From SMWD01 sp964629475 (lineage in GTDB: Bacteria > Pseudomonadota > Gammaproteobacteria > Steroidobacterales > GCA-2729495), in assembly GCA_964629475.1 (NCBI GenBank), contig CAZVQW010000013.1:33963-97962 (forward strand): a stretch of DNA of 64,000 nucleotides, in the 5' to 3' direction. A program made the position numbers and the translations under genes. Shown here piece after piece: positions 63,157-64,000 of the stretch. The stretch's first letter is position 1. The number at the start of each line of letters is the position of its first letter. The notes under the pieces were generated by a model. The model ran no database searches. It saw only the letters and a program-made list of their open reading frames with translations, and was not told the DNA's origin.

Positions 63157-63182
63157 CGTAACGCCCATAACAGGCGCCGCTG
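63157..63182. repeat. TAACGCC motif with GGCGCC palindrome, possible attC remnant
   Basis: The plus strand reads CGTAACGCCCATAACAGGCG followed by CCGC, so the minus strand ends in GGGCGTTACG. It lies downstream of the GNAT gene and upstream of the pseudogene, the position expected of an attC between minus-strand cassettes. The partner core could not be placed. Confidence 0.25.
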
Positions 63183-63233
63183 TACCACGCCCAAGAAATT
63201 GGCCACCGGTTCCAGATCACTTGCTCATGCTGT

Positions 63234-63803
63234 TTATGAGTCAATCGGAGCCCCCCGCTCAATAGCAAAGACAATCTCATCTAGCTCGGCACCTGTCATT
63301 GAGATCACTTTACGCTCCTCGATAATTTTACCGCCAAGCCTCTCCGGAATTCTTTTGCTGGGAATGTTGCGGCGATCTACTGGATATATCAACTGCTCAA
63401 ATTCTAAGTGACTTTCAACCCATGTCTTCAGAGCAACTATTGCCTCAAAACCATAACCATTCCCATGTGCTGCCTTCTTCAACCAAATACCTACTTCCGG
63501 CTCCATTGGCCGACCACGCTCATGCAGTCCACAAATACCAAGAAACCCCCCACCAACTTGCAGGCAAATCACAAAATGAAAATCATCGCCACTCTCAAAT
63601 CCGGAAAGAGCTGATTCGATGAAACACTTAGTTTCGGAAATCTCCCTGGCCGGTGCCGGCATCATGTACTTCGTAATTTCGGGAGTAAAATTCTGAAAGA
63701 TTTCATTGGCATATTCGTGGTTTACTGCCCTTAATCGCACGCGAGATGCATCAATTGCAATATTACTAAGGTCTAGTGGCTTGTCTTGAAATTCAAAAGG
63801 CAT
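63234..63803 (-). CDS. GNAT acetyltransferase (RimJ/RimL-like)
   Basis: 189 residues. RVRLRAVNHEYANEIFQNF begins the domain, EVGIWLKKAAHGNGYGFEAI is the acetyl-CoA-binding strand-loop-helix, and NIPSKRIPERLGGKI is the typical end motif. Such enzymes acetylate protein N-termini, amines or drugs; the substrate is unknown. Only a weak ribosome binding site precedes ATG 63803. GNAT genes are common integron cassettes, which fits the setting. Confidence 0.85.
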   Translation of the reverse strand: MPFEFQDKPLDLSNIAIDASRVRLRAVNHEYANEIFQNFTPEITKYMMPAPAREISETKCFIESALSGFESGDDFHFVICLQVGGGFLGICGLHERGRPMEPEVGIWLKKAAHGNGYGFEAIVALKTWVESHLEFEQLIYPVDRRNIPSKRIPERLGGKIIEERKVISMTGAELDEIVFAIERGAPIDS

Positions 63804-64000
63804 AGATGCTTTCTGATGTTACCAACAGCTGATGGCCGGCAAAGTTAGCTCCCAACCTGGACTCACTAACGCCCGCAATAGTGGTGTTTTAGGCGGCTGA
63901 CGATTTGCGGCAGCAAATTGTCTGTCGGATCAAACGTCCGCTGCCTGTGATGAGATGGACTCCCCTTGCCAGGGAATAACGGCATCATGTGCCTGACCAA
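63804..64000. other. End of window: no definite gene; partial minus-strand frames run off the edge
   Basis: The motif ACTAACGCCC at 63865-63874 resembles the other TAACGCC sites. Two minus-strand frames are open to the window edge: one stops at TGA 63930-63932 (tail HDAVIPWQGESISSQAADV), the other at TAG 63866-63868 inside the motif. The first looks more like protein, but neither can be assigned. Confidence 0.25.

Overview
The window is a moderately GC-rich stretch of a gammaproteobacterial chromosome. The placement rests on gene order: ygfB-pepP opposite zapA-6S RNA-ygfA-rpiA; maf-rng-yhdP-tldD; miaB-phoH-ybeY-corC-lnt; leuS-lptE with holA-nadD-rsfS-rlmH nearby; rplM-rpsI; divergent ssb/uvrA. 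The lack of an enteric-type ubiH/ubiI pair after pepP, the split glycine decarboxylase and the fused Sat-CysC argue against Enterobacterales. A Chromatiales/Woeseiales-like lineage is my inference, not proven. About 59.6 kb is dense housekeeping DNA; the last 4 kb is AT-richer accessory DNA. A run of 100 Ns (15084-15183) marks one assembly gap.

Layout. 0-13 kb: a small DUF423 gene, then a long leftward run read from 13.06 kb: ygfB, pepP, a 7TM inactive transglutaminase-like protein, a RimK-like ATP-grasp ligase, gcvT, gcvH, gcvPA, gcvPB, a PfkB-family kinase and a tandem HtrA-like protease. 13.2-16.1 kb, rightward: a ZapB-like coiled coil, zapA, 6S RNA, ygfA, a lysine-rich histone H1-like protein and rpiA. 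16.2-20.9 kb: a long inverted repeat, tRNA-Gln, rpsI-rplM, a DUF481 outer-membrane protein, crp, rpe and djlA. 21-27 kb: purC, a YihY-type membrane protein, a composite repeat block, pmbA, purE and tldD. 27-38 kb, leftward: yhdP, rng, maf, rlmH, rsfS, nadD, holA, a Trm112-like gene, yidD, sufE and cysS. 38-50 kb: hisI, lptE, leuS, lnt, corC, ybeY, phoH, miaB, sat-cysC and ssb. 50-59.6 kb: uvrA, an RND efflux adaptor and pump, trpS and pepQ.

59.7-64 kb is different in character. It holds a VOC protein, two related two-TM miniproteins, an OsmC protein, a three-TM gene without a normal start codon, a small exported Cys-containing protein, a membrane-protein pseudogene with two in-frame stops and a GNAT acetyltransferase. 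All lie on the minus strand. Copies of a TAACGCC motif next to hairpin sequence separate some of them. This resembles an integron gene-cassette array or its remnant, but no integrase is in view and complete attC sites could not be proven by eye.

Intergenic spaces of the core region are unusually rich in long inverted repeats (16.2, 19.9, 23.3-23.6, 25.6, 38.9, 42.1 and 52.9 kb). They belong to several families, most sit between convergent genes or in other terminal positions, and no transposase is in the window. The other notable features are the transglutaminase/ATP-grasp pair placed where ubiH/ubiI would be expected, the tandem HtrA with a dead second protease domain, a near-consensus CRP site between the DUF481 gene and crp itself, and a promoter that would give an almost leaderless ZapB-like/zapA mRNA.
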